The notes below the pieces were generated by a model. The model did no database searches and was not told the origin of the DNA. It saw nothing but the letters and a program-made list of their open reading frames with translations. A stretch of DNA of 64,000 nucleotides from Apium graveolens. Lineage: Eukaryota; Streptophyta; Magnoliopsida; Apiales; Apiaceae. The stretch covers positions 1 through 64,000 of the forward strand of contig NW_027419133.1 of NCBI RefSeq assembly GCF_009905375.1, given 5' to 3'. The position numbers were made by a program, and so were the translations under genes. Of the stretch, positions 23,677 to 33,855 are shown one piece after another; the first letter of the stretch is position 1, and each line of letters opens with the position of its first letter.

Positions 23677-25775
23677 TTGTTAGACAATAACACACAAATA
23701 CCTAGAGGATAACTCAACTAACAAATAAGAAAAAGATATAAACTGAAATGCAAAGTAAATAGTAGAAAAGTTTCTGGAAGACATTTAACATTTTCCAGAT
23801 TCCAAGTAGATGTTCCTCTAGACTGAACATATCTTCAAGTAGTTCTATCTTCTTTTGTACAACCACATTTCCTGTTGAGAAGCACATATCTCTCTTGCTT
23901 CTCCCCTATGAGAATCAACTGATTAAAGAAGATCACCTTCGTTTACCACCTCTTCCGTACAATAGGATCCGCAGATAAAAACCAATGGTACTCCCCTAAT
24001 AGCTTCTTCCCTTACTAGAAAATCACCTTGTGTTTACCACCTCTCCCGTTCAATAGGATCTGTAGTTACAAACAACAATGGTGTGGTGTAGTGTACATGT
24101 TTGATCTTTTTCTTCCTCCCTGCTATTTCTCCCCCTTAGTTGAGGAATCCTCCAAACTATTACTTAAGCTTTTATCTCCCCCTTAAAGAAGGAATGTATG
24201 CCGTCGTCTGAAGGAGTTCTCATATATCACTTGATTGGAAAAGAAATAACAAGTAGTTTCTCTTTCTTCCTCACTGTGAGTGTGTGATTCCGTTTAGTGT
24301 ACCTCACATGTGTTTCACTCTTCTCTCCACTCGTGTTTACACTCATTCTCACAAGTGTATCACTCTTCTCTCATAGCTCCATAATCCAGCTGTACCTGCA
24401 AGGAAAATCACCTTAGCCATCCTTAAGGAGGTCACAGGTGGTGCAATGGGAGTTCACAAATCCCCATCCTTGTTAAACTCGTCAGATGAATCTGAGTCAT
24501 AATTTACAAGTTGCTAGTTTCCCTTTTAGGGTTCCAGATTTGAATTCTGGGAAGGTAAATAATGATCCAAAGAATTTAGCATAAAGATCAAGGTTCCCTT
24601 CTAATGTCTGTGAAGACATTTCCTTGTGACTCATCAGGTAATATCTGAATCATTGTCAACAAGTTGTCGATCTGCACCTATGTCAGATCCACTATCCGCA
24701 GATGCATCCAGGGGATTTAAGCCTGGGGAGGTAGACACTGACCACTGACATATGGCTTTTGGATCAGTATCCTCTCCTAACACATGTAAAGGCAATTGGT
24801 CCATTAACGAACCTTGAACAATCGAATCTGACCTTAAAATGGTCGAAATTCTTGTTTCCGTCAACTCATCCTTTGTGTGTGTAACCTTTCCTTGTGCATT
24901 TAAGAATTGTTTATATTTGAGGTGGTGACACTACATAGGATACCTTGGCCGACAGGCAAATTTCAATAGACGCACCCTGTTGAGAGAATGAATCTAGTAA
25001 CTGTTTTTGTGCCTTTTTAGCCATTACATCTTTTTGAGAAGATGTATGGGGGCTAGCAGTTGTCTCGGTTTTAAATACTACTCATCTTTGTAGGAGACAG
25101 ACCTACTGGGTTGACTTCAGAACCTTCCTTATGTGGTGCACTAAGGCACTATCTTCCTCACGCTCATTCATACTACATTTTGTGGTAAGAGAGTGTTGGT
25201 TGGTTCCGTTTTTGTGTTTGTCTTTACAGTCTGGGATAGACGTTGTGGGTTTTCAACCTCATGAATGTCAATGAAAGAAAGTCATTGGAGACTAAACCTG
25301 TAACACAGAACATATGGTAATAGAGAGAAAATGATTTACAATAGTGATTTCAAAAGATTTTACATGAAATAAGAAATCACTAATGTAGAAAGAAGTTTGA
25401 TTTTGTTTTTTAATATGAATGAGTTTTTGATAAAACATTGATCACTTAGGGTAAAGTCTAAGTAATTCTCATTCATGTCAAAAGCTTACAAATATCTGCA
25501 ACATAATGTTAACAAGATGTCATTGACCGATACTTGTCAAGTACTTTAGATACTAATTATTATGTTGCATAATATTTAAAATAAAATAAAATAAAATAAT
25601 ACAATACAGATAATAATAATAAAAACAAATATTAATGAATTAAATACCAAATATCTATCAACAAGATATGAGCATTCAATTTCATATATCATACAATATT
25701 TACAATTACAGAAAATACAAATAAAAATTTATATAAATATTACAAAAATATAGAAACTATTTACAAGTTCAAGAT
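23677..25775 (-). pseudogene. 3' internal region of E, probable third-ORF remnant
   Basis: No integrase, RT or RNase H motif is seen. On the minus strand, broken frames contain Ser/Asp-rich text (for example 24634-24864) and, near 25000-25050, SSQKDVMAKKAQKQ, which recalls SSQKDVAIEQ in the third ORF of C. I infer that a third-ORF relative was once here. Two internal duplications are visible: a unit with TTTACCACCTC...CAATAGGATC at about 23935 and 24028, and a pair near 24485 and 24640 containing ACAAGTTG. The distal part is AT-rich with no feature. Confidence 0.4.
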
Positions 25776-25968
25776 AACATTACCAGCTTGCAAACAGCCA
25801 TATCCCTCGGATAAACCTTTGTTGTTATCTCCAAAGGTAACCATGGGGCAGCTTTCTCAATCCATATTTGATAGCAGGGCTCTATCTCCGATCATATGTC
25901 TTGATGATCCACTGTCAAGAATCCACACTACCGGCTACACCTGTTTAATGCCCTGCACTACAAATGGA
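25776..25968 (-). pseudogene. pol: Truncated copia protease (element E)
   Basis: The minus strand reads VWILDSGSSRHMIGD, the aspartic protease active-site region, then about 40 more codons (GDNNKGLSEGYGCLQAGNVI) with one frame break near 25858. The match to copia pol stops there. All later domains are deleted, and the sequence passes directly into non-pol text. Confidence 0.8.
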
Positions 25969-28191
25969 TTAGACCTTCTTCGGAACCCAAACTTGGTTGG
26001 GCCCGACATACTTGTAGAACTGTCCTTTGTCAGGCAAAACAACATTTTTAATTTTAATTGCCTCAACTTTCTCAATGACTGAACATTTGACCTTGTAAAC
26101 AGCCTTAACAAATTTCTGTTTAAGCTTAGGCATAAATGTCTCCTTTCTAGCCTTAGAAGGACTAGCAGTCTTAGACCTATCATGCTTCTTGTTATTCACA
26201 TGCTGACGAGGAGTAGTCTTATCATTAGAAACATGCTTACCATTAAAATAAGCATACATTATATTAAAAGCACAAGACATACAATTAGAAACACCACATG
26301 CTTTATGAGAGTGATTAATAGTAGGCAATTTATCCATGGCATTTTTGTTATCCAACTCATGTGTGTCTGAGTTAGTCTCAGTTGCTTTCACAACTTTGAC
26401 TGGAACTTTCGACACACTTGATTTGGAAACAACCTTCTTATTATCATGATCTTCAGCACGTATTTCTTCCTGAATAACAGAAGAGGTCGCATCAAATGGT
26501 TCAGCAATTGATGGTTTATAGAGGGGTTCATCAACACCCTTAAGCACATGTGGTACTTCCCTCCCTTTAGCATAGACACGAGGAGGGGAGTTTATGCCTA
26601 ATTCTCCAATAACAACATTATAATCATAACCTATTCCAGATGTTTGATTAACAGATTGCTTACTGTAGAACTCTTTAGCCTTCAAACAAGAATTGAAGTA
26701 GGCTCTAACCTTAGTCTCAAGACCGGTGATCTTGTCTTTGAGAATAGTTTTGAGTTTTCTATAACAGTCAACTCTATTCTCTAGAAAAGATACTTGTTCT
26801 TTTAATTTATCTTGATTAATGTGCACAAGTCTTAATTCATTGACCTCTTTCTCAAGGTCTGTGATCTGTAAACTTAACAGTTCATTATCACGACGTGCAC
26901 AATCTAAGTTACCTCTTAGATGATAAACCATTTCAGCATCAGAAAGTTTTACCTCTATTCTTGACGATGAAGCTTTTCCATCAATAGCCATAAGAGCAAG
27001 ATTTCCTTCATCTTCATCTTCACTGTCAGTATCATCCCAGCTTCTTCCCTTTTCCAGATAAGCCCTTTCAGAGTTCTTTCTTACTTGCTTTGGCTTCCTA
27101 CATTCTGTGGCAAAGTGTCCCAACTCATTGCAGTTATAGCATCTAATGGTGCTCCGATCAACCATCCCTGTTTTGTATCCACCACTGCTGGTGTTAGAGG
27201 ATGAAGATCCACCTTTCTGGAATTTGTTGTAGTTGGACTTGTACTTAAGCTTGGGATTCCTCTTGAATCTGACATGGGAGAATCTCTTGACAATTTGGGC
27301 CATTGACTCGTCTTCCAATTGCTCCAGCTCTTCCAAGGAATAAAAATCATCACTTGATTGATTTGTAGTAGGAGGATCATATTCTGCTACTAACATATTT
27401 TCCTCAGCCTTGGAACACTGTACCATTCTCTCTAATTGTTGAGATTGCTGTTGTTGTTGACCTTCAGCTACAAGTGCGGTAGATGTGCTGACCGTTCTAT
27501 CCTTCCCGTAGACTTCCTTCTGTTGAATCTGCTCCAACTCATAGGTTTTTAACACTCCATAAAGCCTGTCCAAAGAAATCTCACTCAGATCTCTAGCTTC
27601 TCTAATGGCAGTGATTCTATGTTCAAGATGAGTTGGCAATGTTAAAAGGAACTTTTTGTTGACCTCCCTGATTGAATAATATTTCCCATTTATGTTCAGG
27701 TTGTTGATCAATGCATTGTAGCTCTCAAACACTTCAGTAATTCCTTCTCCTGGATTTGATTTAAAATATTCATACTCAGAGGTTAGGATCTCCAACTTGT
27801 TCTCCCTAACTTCCTCTGTGCCTTCATTGATCACCTCAATAGTTTCCCACATGTGTTTGGAATTTTTACAGTTCATCACATGTCTGTTCATCAAGGGATC
27901 AAAGGAATCAATTAAAATTAATTCAAGGCTGGTATCCAAGGAGGCTTCTTCCTTTTCAGCAGGAGTAAAATCTTCAGGCTCTTTTGGATAGGTTCTAGCT
28001 TTGGTAATCACAACATCATCTTCTATCACCTCCGGTTCAATAACCATCGGAGTTTTTATCCCCTTCTTTAACAAGTTTGAATATTTGGGATTTGCCACTT
28101 GTAAAAACAAGAGCATCTTCTTCTTCCACATAATATAATTCTCTTTATCAAATTGTGGAATTTTAACGGTTCCAACTTTTTGTGAGGTCAT
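25969..28191 (-). CDS. gag: Copia Gag protein, intact frame (element E)
   Basis: A 740-codon open frame begins MTSQKVGTVKIPQFDKENYI, 80 nt after the primer site. The order is: UBN2-like Gag region (residues about 1-220), Gln-rich segment, acidic stretch, CCHC knuckle CYNCNELGHFATEC at residues 351-364, coiled-coil region (about 420-500), then a basic tail ending VWVPKKV and TAA. It is the longest undamaged gene in the window. With pol deleted, the protein could still assemble or compete in particles made by relatives; that is inference. The WVPK end is shared with the gag genes of B, C and G. Confidence 0.88.
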   Translation of the reverse strand: MTSQKVGTVKIPQFDKENYIMWKKKMLLFLQVANPKYSNLLKKGIKTPMVIEPEVIEDDVVITKARTYPKEPEDFTPAEKEEASLDTSLELILIDSFDPLMNRHVMNCKNSKHMWETIEVINEGTEEVRENKLEILTSEYEYFKSNPGEGITEVFESYNALINNLNINGKYYSIREVNKKFLLTLPTHLEHRITAIREARDLSEISLDRLYGVLKTYELEQIQQKEVYGKDRTVSTSTALVAEGQQQQQSQQLERMVQCSKAEENMLVAEYDPPTTNQSSDDFYSLEELEQLEDESMAQIVKRFSHVRFKRNPKLKYKSNYNKFQKGGSSSSNTSSGGYKTGMVDRSTIRCYNCNELGHFATECRKPKQVRKNSERAYLEKGRSWDDTDSEDEDEGNLALMAIDGKASSSRIEVKLSDAEMVYHLRGNLDCARRDNELLSLQITDLEKEVNELRLVHINQDKLKEQVSFLENRVDCYRKLKTILKDKITGLETKVRAYFNSCLKAKEFYSKQSVNQTSGIGYDYNVVIGELGINSPPRVYAKGREVPHVLKGVDEPLYKPSIAEPFDATSSVIQEEIRAEDHDNKKVVSKSSVSKVPVKVVKATETNSDTHELDNKNAMDKLPTINHSHKACGVSNCMSCAFNIMYAYFNGKHVSNDKTTPRQHVNNKKHDRSKTASPSKARKETFMPKLKQKFVKAVYKVKCSVIEKVEAIKIKNVVLPDKGQFYKYVGPNQVWVPKKV

Positions 28192-28272
28192 TATGAATTT
28201 TTAAATGAATAAAAATTCAAGGAGTTGAAAAATCACAAAAGTCTAGGATCTTGATTTGTTCGTTAATCAGAA

Positions 28273-28285
28273 GGCTCTGATACCA
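28273..28285 (-). other. Primer-binding site of E
   Basis: The minus strand reads TGGTATCAGAGCC two bases from the LTR end, complementary to initiator tRNA-Met. Its position fixes 28288-29609 as the 5' LTR. Confidence 0.85.
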
Positions 28286-28287
28286 AT

Positions 28288-29609
28288 TGTTAGGTCCCAA
28301 TGCGTTTGTAGAAGGGGGGTTGAATACAAACGGTACCGAATAATCGAATTAAATGCGGAATAAAAAATGTGAAACAAAATTCAAGTTAAATAAAAATATT
28401 ATTAAACTTGAAAGGTGTTACAACAACTGTATCGATTACAAGGAATTAATCTCAAATTAATTATCACAAATCTAGAATAAATTCGACATGAACTTTTTCT
28501 ATTTTTGTAATAAAAAGATTCAAATGCTAAACGCAATTTGAGATTAAGTTCTAGGGATTTTGATCCGCTAGATTGTTACACAAGAACAAGATAAATATTT
28601 CTAGTTGATTGGATTTAACTTTACAATCTAGAAATTGATCTTGAAGTTGCAGATGAGATGAAATATTTGTGTCTGCTTCTTTTTCTTTGTTCTCGAGTTC
28701 TGTGTTCTTGATTGGATGATAATTTTTCTTTTTGCTGCTTCTGTGTCTTTTTAATTCATTCAACAGAATTGAATTGAACTGGAATGACAATCCTATAGAT
28801 GGCAAGACTTTCGGTAGGACAATGGATTGAACTAGCAAGACAATCTGATTGAACTACAATGTCTTTCGGTATGACAATCAGTTGAACTAGCAAGACTATC
28901 TCCTTCCCAGTAGAACTTTCGGTAGAACAATTGAAATGACTTGGCATGACAATCGGTATGACAATCCTGATTGTCATGCTAGTTCATTTTCAATTGTCTT
29001 GCTGATTTAAGACTGTTTTTAATCCAATTTAAATTCTGAAAATCCTTAATATTAATTCTGAATTAATTAATCAATTAATTTAATTAATCAAATAAATTAA
29101 TCTTTGCAGATATAATTTATTTTCTTAATTAAATTATATGACTTAATTAATTAATAGAGAATTAATACTAACCCTGAGCAGCAACCAATCTTCTGAATAT
29201 CTTCTGAAAATCACTGAGAATTATGAATCAATTCCACCACTTCAACGTTGACACTCGATGTACTGTCTGGTTCATGAGTGACTAACTTCCATGACGTTTC
29301 TTCATGTCTTGACTTTGATACTTTGATTTTCTTTAAATCCTTGTAATTAATGATACTCTGACGAGATCTCTGTCACTTCATTAAATCCACACTCTTGATT
29401 TATATCACTGAGGCATGATCAATTTCTTGAACTTTTTCCAGTGAATTAATTCCTCAAGTCTGTAGATGAACCTTGTTTCTGAATCCTTTGACAGATATTA
29501 CTCTGTGAGATCTCTTTTGACGGTAGATCCACTATTTACTTATTACATTCTTATTTGAGTTGAGTTGAATCCTCGAATATACAAATAGGCCTATGACATA
29601 TGACTTACA
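28288..29609 (-). repeat. 5' LTR of element E
   Basis: 1,322 bp, plus strand TGTTAGGTCCC...GACTTACA. It is followed directly by copia C sequence (ATTCTCTAACATG). It contains a cluster of TCGGTA repeats at 28811, 28866, 28919 and 28953. Confidence 0.88.
28786..28985 (-). repeat. TCGGTA/GACAAT repeat cluster in LTR of E
   Basis: On the plus strand TCGGTA begins at 28811, 28866, 28919 and 28953, each followed by a GACAAT or AACAAT. Further GACAAT copies at 28786, 28818, 28839 and 28873 give intervals of 32, 21 and 34, so the higher-order unit is about 53 nt. The other LTR has the same cluster. The sequence is unlike CGACGGAT, but the design resembles the arrays of A, B and C. Confidence 0.65.
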
Positions 29610-29967
29610 ATTCTCTAACATGAATGCCATGCCTCCCATGCCTGTTAATGCTATGCCTACACAGAACATGAATGCACAGTTTGCTAATATGCCATTTGCA
29701 CCTAATCCATATTATGCTGCATACAATATGCCTCAAATGCCATTTATCATGCCTTACTGGAATAACATGTTTGCACCAAGCATGCAATTTCCTGTTAGCC
29801 ATAACATGCATGATAATTCTGTTGCATCTAGTGGTTTCAAAGGCCCAACCCAAATGACTAAGGAAGAATCTGAAATTCCTAAGTCAAATGAGTTAAGACC
29901 TAAGAAACAGAAGAAGAAAGCTAACAAGGCAGGACCCAAGGAAACTTGGGTACCAAAATCAACTTGA
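29610..29967 (+). pseudogene. gag: Copia Gag C-terminal fragment (element C)
   Basis: Picks up the Met/Asn/Pro-rich segment of gag (MNAMPPMPVNAMPTQNM) and ends TWVPKST plus TGA at 29965-29967, matching B at 14086-14437. The zinc knuckle and capsid parts are missing because E adjoins at 29609. Confidence 0.85.
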
Positions 29968-29981
29968 TTTGATTTTGATGT

Positions 29982-32900
29982 GTGCAGGGAAACAGAAGGA
30001 ATCTTTGGTACTTGGATAGTGGTTGTTCAAGACACACGACTGGTGATTCTACCCTGCTCACAGAGTTTGAAGAGAGAGCTGGCCCAAGTATCACTTTTGA
30101 AGATGACAGCAAAGGTTATACTGTGGGATATGGCTTGATTTCAAAGGACAATGTCATCATTGAAGAGGTTGCCTAAGTGGATGGTCTCAAACACAATCTG
30201 TTGAGTATCAGCCAGCTTTGTGATAAAGGCAACTCAGTAACCTTCAACAAAGAAACTTGTGTTGTGATTAATAATCAAAACAACAAAGTGGTTCTCACTG
30301 GTGTGAGAAGAGGAAATGTGTATCTAGCTGACTTCAACTCAACTAAAGCAGAATCTGTAACTTGTCTTCTTAGTAAAGCAAGTCAAGATGAAAGTTGGCT
30401 ATGGCACAAGAAGCTATCCCATTTGAACTTCAAGACCATGAATGAGATGGTAAAGAAAGAGCTAGTTAGAGGCATTCCTATGGTGGAGTTTACAAAGGAT
30501 GGACTGTGTGATGCCTGCCAAAAAGGGAAGCAGATTAAAGCATCATTCAGGAAGAAACTTGATTCAGCAATTGAAGAGCCTCTACAACTGCTTCACATGG
30601 ATTTGTTTGGACCAGTCAATATATTGTCAATCTCAAAGAAAATATTTTGCCTAGTAATTGTAGATGATTTCTCAAAGTTCTCTTGGACATATTTCCTAAA
30701 GTCCAAAGATGAGGCTAGTGAAATCATCATCAATCACATAAGGCAAGTTAACAATCATCCTGATTTCAAAGTTAGAAGAATTAGGAGTGATAATGGAACT
30801 GAGTTCAAGAACTATGTCATGAGAGCATTTTGTGAGGAAAATGGAATCTTGCATGAGTTTTCAGCAGCAAGGACTCCACAACAGAATGAAGTAGTGGAAA
30901 TAAAGAATAGATCTCTTATTGAAGCTGCAAGGACAATGCTTGAAGAATCAAAACTACCAACATACTTCTGGGCTGAAGCTGTAAACACTGCATGCTACAC
31001 TCAGAACATCTCTCTGATTAATCAAGCAAGATGCATGACACCTTATCAATTGTTCAAGAACAAGAATCCAACTCTGAACTTTCTTCATATCTTTGGCTGT
31101 AAATGTTATATTCTGAGAAATCAAACTGATCAAAATGGGAAGTTTGATGCTAAAGCAGATGAAGGAATTTTTGTTGGATATGGTGTTGGTAAAGCATATA
31201 GAGTCTACAATCTAAGAACCAACATTGTTGTTGAATCTATACATGTTGTGTTTGATGATAAAAAGATTGAAGGACTAATAGATGGAGATTACCATGAGAG
31301 CCTCAAATTCGACAATGTTGAGATGGTCAGTGATGAAAGTGATGACGAGAGTGATCAAGAAACAGTGTCTAAGGATAATACAGATAAATCTACTTCAAAT
31401 GAAGCACAAAACTCAACATCCGTCGAGTTACATAATGCTTCATCCGTCGGAAGGCAATCTGTATTATCCGTCGGAAGACAACCTGCCTCATCCGTCGGTA
31501 CTCAAAATTCACCATCCGTCGGGTTATCAAAAGGAGCAGGAAGTCAAGGCAGATCACCCATAGAAAGCACCACAATCTCAAATCAAAGATCCACAAACTC
31601 AGGGGGAGTTTCTAGCAATCAAAACTCAATCACACATCAAGAAAACATTGAGGTCTCTTCATCTAGGGCTAATCTACCTCAACCAAGAAAATGGACAAAG
31701 GATCACCCCTTTGAACTGATTATTGGTGATGTTTCTTCCAGAGTTCAAACTAGGAGAGCAACTCAAGAAGAATGTCTATACAGTAGCTTCCTGTCTAAGG
31801 AAGAACCAAAGAAGGTAGAAGAAGCCTTGTTAGATCCTGATTGGATTTTAGCTATGCAGGAGGAGCTAAACAATTTGAAAGGAATAAAGTATGGAAGCTG
31901 GTACCCAAGCCTACAGGAAAGAATCCAATAGACACCAAATGGGTATTCAGAAACAAGATGGATGAAAATGGCATAGTAGTAAGGAACAAAGCAAGATTGG
32001 TTGCTAAAGGCTATTGTCAGCAAGAAGGAATAGATTTTGATGAAACATTTGCTCCTGTTGCAAGACTTGAAGCCATCAGAATCTTCTTAGCCTATGCAGT
32101 CCATGCCAATTTCAAGGTCTATCAAATGGATGTCAAAAGTGCCTTTCTGAATGGAGATTTGGAGGAAGAAGTGTATGTAAGTTAACCTCTTGGCTTTGAA
32201 GATCCAAATTTCCCAGAGTATGTCTATTATCTACTGAAAGCACTTTATGGACTGAAGCAAGCACCTAGAGCCTGGTATGACACTTTATCAAAGTTCCTTT
32301 TGGAAAATCACTTCACAAGAGGTACTGTAGATAAAACTTTATTTTTCAGATATGTGAATGGCTCTAGCATACTTGTTCAAATTTATGTAGATGATATTAT
32401 TTTTGGCTCTACAGATGAGAAACTTTGTAAAAAGTTTTCCAAACTGATGCAAAGCAAGTATGAAATGAGTATGATGGGAGAACTAACTTAGTTTCTTGGT
32501 TTACAAGTTAAGCAAGTTAGTGATGGAATATTCATTAGTCAAACTAAATATATTTTTGATCTTTTAAAGAAGTTTGATCTAATGGATTGCACATCTGCAA
32601 AAACTCCCATGGCCACTGCAACTAAGCTTGAACTAAACCCTACTGAAAAGTCTGTGGATATTTCAAGTTATAGAGGCATGGTTGGCTCACTTCTGTACTT
32701 AACAGCTAGTAGGCCAGATATAATGTTTGCTACATTTTTGTGTGCTAGATTTAAGGCTGATCCTAGAGAGTCTCATTTGATAGCTATTAAGAGAATCTTC
32801 AGATATCTCAAAGGAACACCAAACCTTGGCATTTGGTATCCTAGAGATTCTGGCTTTGATCTAACTGGTTATTCAGATGCAGATTATGCAGGTTGCAGAA

Positions 32901-33330
32901 TTGATAGAAAAAAGCACAACAGGAACCTGTCAATTTTTAGGAGACAAGCTTATGTCCTGGTTCAGTAAAAAGCAAAATTCAGTTTCTACTTCTACAGCTG
33001 AAGCTGAATATATTGCTGCTGGCAGTTGCTGTGCACAGATTTTATGGATGAAAAATCAATTGCTAGACTATGGTTTTGCAAGTTGAAAGGATTCCTATTT
33101 TCTGTGATAACACAAGTGCAATTGCCATCACTGAAAATCCAGTGCAACATTCAAGGACAAAGCATAGAGACATCAAGTACCATTTCATAAGGGAACATGT
33201 AATGAATGGTACTGTAGAGTTACATTTTGTTCCAAGTGAGAAGCAACTTGCAGATATTTTTACCAAGCCACTGGATGAATCCACTTTTTCTAGGTTGGTA
33301 AGTGAGTTAGGTATGCTTAATTACTCTTGA
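29982..33330 (+). pseudogene. pol: Copia Pol: protease, integrase, RT, RNase H (element C)
   Basis: Order is protease (LDSGCSRHTT, about 30015), pre-integrase zinc region (about 30400-30560), integrase core with HMDLFGP, SDNGTE and a retained Glu in VVE (though NEVVEIKN is altered around it), a linker with five ATCCGTCG motifs (31418-31521), RT (from about 31840; YVDD at 32384-32395) and RNase H (YSDADYAG, AEAEY, FCDNTS, RTKH) to LNYS plus stop at 33328-33330. Breaks: stop at 30174, frameshift near 31885, stops at 32183 and 32489, frameshifts near 32911 and 33078. Integrase before RT is what defines copia. Not functional. Confidence 0.9.
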
Positions 33331-33855
33331 ATTTATCTGAATTATTTTGCAAGTTGAAAAGTAGCCAGAAATTTAAATGATTTTTAGTCTTGGATGAAAA
33401 TTTTGGCTAAGTCAAAATTTGCATCTCGACGGATGACCATTATCCATCGAGTTGAGTCATCTGTCGATATACAAATTGTAAATAAAAATCAATTACTTTT
33501 CTGGAGTACTTTAAAGCTCGACGGATATCAACTTATCCTCATCCGTCGAAGTGTCTAAATCTTAACCGTTAATTCCCTGAACATTATTCATCGAGTATAC
33601 TTACAGTTTGTAAGCATTACACGACATATAATGGGTGGAATTTTTACAGTTTATTTTAAAACGACTATTTTAGACAATTTATATTGGGTAATTTACTTCT
33701 CTTTATTATTTTTATCAGTTGATTTTGAGTAAAGTATAAAATCTTATTTCATTCTAATCATTTTCTTTTATCATTCTCAAATTCAACTGTGTTACTTCAT
33801 TCTCTCTCAAGCAAAAAAAAAATCCTCTTTCTCTTCAAGCTTTTCTTCTCTAACA
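33331..33855 (+). other. Spacer between pol and third ORF of C
   Basis: Non-coding. Motif pairs are CGACGGAT 33427-33434 with ATCCATCG at about 33442, and CGACGGAT 33519-33526 with ATCCGTCG 33541-33548. The last 100 nt are pyrimidine-rich with an A run (33814-33823), like an mRNA leader, ending at the third ORF's ATG. The layout matches A at 3228-3746. Confidence 0.6.

Larger units (their letters stand above)
22332..29609 (-). mobile_element. Minus-strand, gag-only Ty1/copia element E
   Basis: Two nearly identical LTRs (22332-23660 and 28288-29609) flank an internal region read on the minus strand: primer site, gag, a short protease piece, then non-pol sequence to the polypurine tract. Integrase, RT and RNase H are absent, so E is non-autonomous. 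The outside flanks do not match: CAAGC on the left, within gypsy F, and ATTCT on the right, within copia C. E is therefore probably a recombinant of two copies. Confidence 0.85.

Noticed and set aside
29982..33330. Integrated pararetrovirus or other viral pol
   Set aside because: Integrase precedes RT and LTRs with primer site and polypurine tract are present, which fits Ty1/copia and not a caulimovirus.
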